A stretch of DNA of 7,616 nucleotides, taken from JBEBXQ01 sp040391535. GTDB taxonomy: Bacteria > Bacteroidota > Bacteroidia > Cytophagales > Spirosomataceae. Below the pieces are notes generated by a model that was given only the letters and a program-made list of their open reading frames with translations, had not been told where the DNA came from and did not search any database. The stretch is from assembly GCA_040391535.1 (NCBI GenBank), contig JBEBXQ010000173.1, positions 1 to 7,616 on the forward strand, read 5' to 3'. Positions 6,088 to 7,616 of this stretch are shown piece by piece (position 1 is the stretch's first letter; the number at the start of each line of letters is the position of its first letter). Made by a program: the position numbers and the translations under genes.

Positions 6088-7611
6088 GTGAAAAAAGATA
6101 CTACAATAAATTCTAATAAAAACGATTACTTTTTGTGGGCAATTTGTGGAATCAGTGCCCTGGCCTGTGTCGCTTTATTCTTGACAAAGGCCTATATATC
6201 GATCAGTTTTTTACCTGATATATCAGGAAGTGAAAAAAGCACGATATTTCCGATTCAGAACCTGGCCTCTTCACTTCCTGTCTATACTGATCCTGAGTAC
6301 CCTAACTTTGTCCTTACCCAATACACTCCCATATACATCACCATTACAGCTCATATTCTGCACATCCTGAATATTGACCCTGAAAATGTTCACAAGGTAT
6401 TTGTAACCAGCCGTTTTCTATCGTTTTCTCTTATGATATTAAGTGTTGCACTGCTATGGTTATTTCTCCGGAAAACAACCAGCCTGCTGATCGCAGTTTT
6501 AGCAAGTTGCTTTGCCTTTCAGATTTTATCGTTCTGGTACTTAACCAGTTCCCGGCCCGACAGCCTTCTGGTTTTGCTGACCGTCTTGTTTGTGATAGCC
6601 ACCTATCAGGCTATCCGGCAGAATAATACAAAAAGTGTATTCTGGATCCTGGCCATTTTCATAGCTGTTACCGCTTTTTTTGTCAAACAAAGCGGCGCTA
6701 TCCATTCTGTTTCACTCGGTATCTTCTGCCTGATTCAGAGAGAATACAGATTATTATTCCGGCTGGTCATTTCCGGGATTTTCTTCTTTTTAATGTATCT
6801 TCTGATTCTTCCGATCAACACACTCGAAATCTTCTTTATGAATATAGTAGGCGGCGTTGCCAATTCGACCAGCTGGCCATGGTTTTATGACTGGACTTTA
6901 CAAAGGTTGCTGCTGCCGTTTGCCCCGTTGCTGGCTCTTAATCTGCTGTTTGTCAGACGTACGTTTAAAGAATCAGAAAAAAAACCGTTTCACATATTCT
7001 TATCCGTTGCCAGTATAGGTTTCTTTTTGTTCGCGACTTTAACCGCCTTTAAAATCGGTTCAGGCGTCGGGTATTTTCAGGATTACCTGGTCATAAGTAT
7101 TATATTGATCTGTCATGGCATATATCAACTTGTTCTTCATAAAGTTGAGAATCCTTTCAGAACAGAATTAAGAATGTTCGCTGGCTTTTATTTAGCCATT
7201 GTAGCTGCTCATTGTTCTATCTCCGTTTTCATGACCTATACTTCCAATCCCCTGAACGGATTCAGGTATCAGTATCTGGAACAGAAAGAGATTGCCGATT
7301 TCATAAAAACAGACAAAAAACTGGACAAAAATGACCTGGTTTATATCTGTGGCGGAGACAATTACCATGGATATTATCTTACCCATTTTCTGCACAAGAA
7401 TGTTCTGATGCCTTTTCCGGACATCATCTGGCTGGCCGATAAAAATGAAACTTTCCGGTTTGACAAATTCTCAGACCTGGTGACCAATAATCAGATACGA
7501 TTTGTTATTGCTAAAAAAGATACAAAGCCCACTACTATTCTGGGTCATGAATTCAATAATATACAATTGATCAAATCAACGGAAGATTATGACGTATACG
7601 AATCCAGGTAA
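6088..7611 (+). CDS. GT39-like (GT-C) membrane glycosyltransferase
   Basis: A 507-residue integral membrane protein with about 12 hydrophobic segments (roughly 14-36, 79-95, 107-127, 131-151, 156-175, 182-199, 203-217, 222-242, 271-289, 302-322, 331-350, 361-382) and a soluble C-terminal part from about residue 395. The layout matches lipid-linked-sugar transferases of the GT39/ArnT/PMT type: a first extracytoplasmic loop with acidic residues (YTDPEYPN, Asp68/Glu70) followed by TQYTPIY, then an SSRPDSL motif at 154-160 and FVKQSG at 198-203. It should transfer a sugar from a polyprenyl-phosphate donor on the periplasmic side; the acceptor is unknown. The start is GTG at 6088, since no ATG occurs before codon 115 and the frame begins just downstream of a promoter. 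The protein appears complete, ending 5 bases before the window edge. It looks like a separate transcription unit from the upstream genes. Confidence 0.82.
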   Translation: MKKDTTINSNKNDYFLWAICGISALACVALFLTKAYISISFLPDISGSEKSTIFPIQNLASSLPVYTDPEYPNFVLTQYTPIYITITAHILHILNIDPENVHKVFVTSRFLSFSLMILSVALLWLFLRKTTSLLIAVLASCFAFQILSFWYLTSSRPDSLLVLLTVLFVIATYQAIRQNNTKSVFWILAIFIAVTAFFVKQSGAIHSVSLGIFCLIQREYRLLFRLVISGIFFFLMYLLILPINTLEIFFMNIVGGVANSTSWPWFYDWTLQRLLLPFAPLLALNLLFVRRTFKESEKKPFHIFLSVASIGFFLFATLTAFKIGSGVGYFQDYLVISIILICHGIYQLVLHKVENPFRTELRMFAGFYLAIVAAHCSISVFMTYTSNPLNGFRYQYLEQKEIADFIKTDKKLDKNDLVYICGGDNYHGYYLTHFLHKNVLMPFPDIIWLADKNETFRFDKFSDLVTNNQIRFVIAKKDTKPTTILGHEFNNIQLIKSTEDYDVYESR

Positions 7612-7616
7612 TACAG

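Overview
The window looks like chromosomal DNA of a member of the Bacteroidota, possibly near Chitinophagaceae or Flavobacteriia; the exact family cannot be fixed from the sequence. Four things point there: a protein with a type IX secretion system (T9SS) type A C-terminal sorting domain, the 'YQGVARN..G.PLANTSI.IRLS' secreted-protein module common in that phylum, TAnnTTTG-type promoter motifs, and starts without clear Shine-Dalgarno sequences. Every supported gene is on the + strand. No RNA genes, insertion sequences or CRISPR arrays were seen, and no gene-free stretch exceeds about 170 bases.

Positions 1-3224 hold a head-to-tail array of four paralogous genes for secreted proteins of about 295 residues; the first is cut by the window edge. 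Each complete copy has a signal peptide, a conserved N-terminal module of about 140 residues, a Gly/Trp/Lys-Pro linker, and a C-terminal domain of about 137 residues that always ends in (V/I)SY. I cannot assign a family to the C-terminal domain; a C1q/TNF-like or phage-fibre-like beta-sandwich is a guess. The copies are mosaic. Copies 2 and 3 are about 86% identical in the N-terminal module but only about 43% in the C-terminal domain, where copy 1 pairs with copy 2 and copy 3 pairs with copy 4. This suggests gene conversion or domain exchange with a boundary near the KPKPK linker.

Positions 3306-4480 carry a 95-residue protein with three likely membrane segments and a 250-residue secreted protein with a T9SS sorting domain. 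Positions 4533-5917 hold a lipoprotein esterase (GHSLGG nucleophile motif) that overlaps by four bases (ATGA) with a 200-residue predicted outer-membrane beta-barrel protein. After a 170-base AT-rich gap with a good Bacteroidota promoter, a 507-residue polytopic membrane protein resembling GT39/GT-C glycosyltransferases fills the rest.

Inferred overall picture: the array and the T9SS protein look like a cell-surface display or adhesin locus in which several variant 'heads' share one conserved assembly module. The esterase/barrel pair may belong to the same transcript, but nothing in the sequence shows a shared function. The glycosyltransferase appears to be a separate transcription unit.
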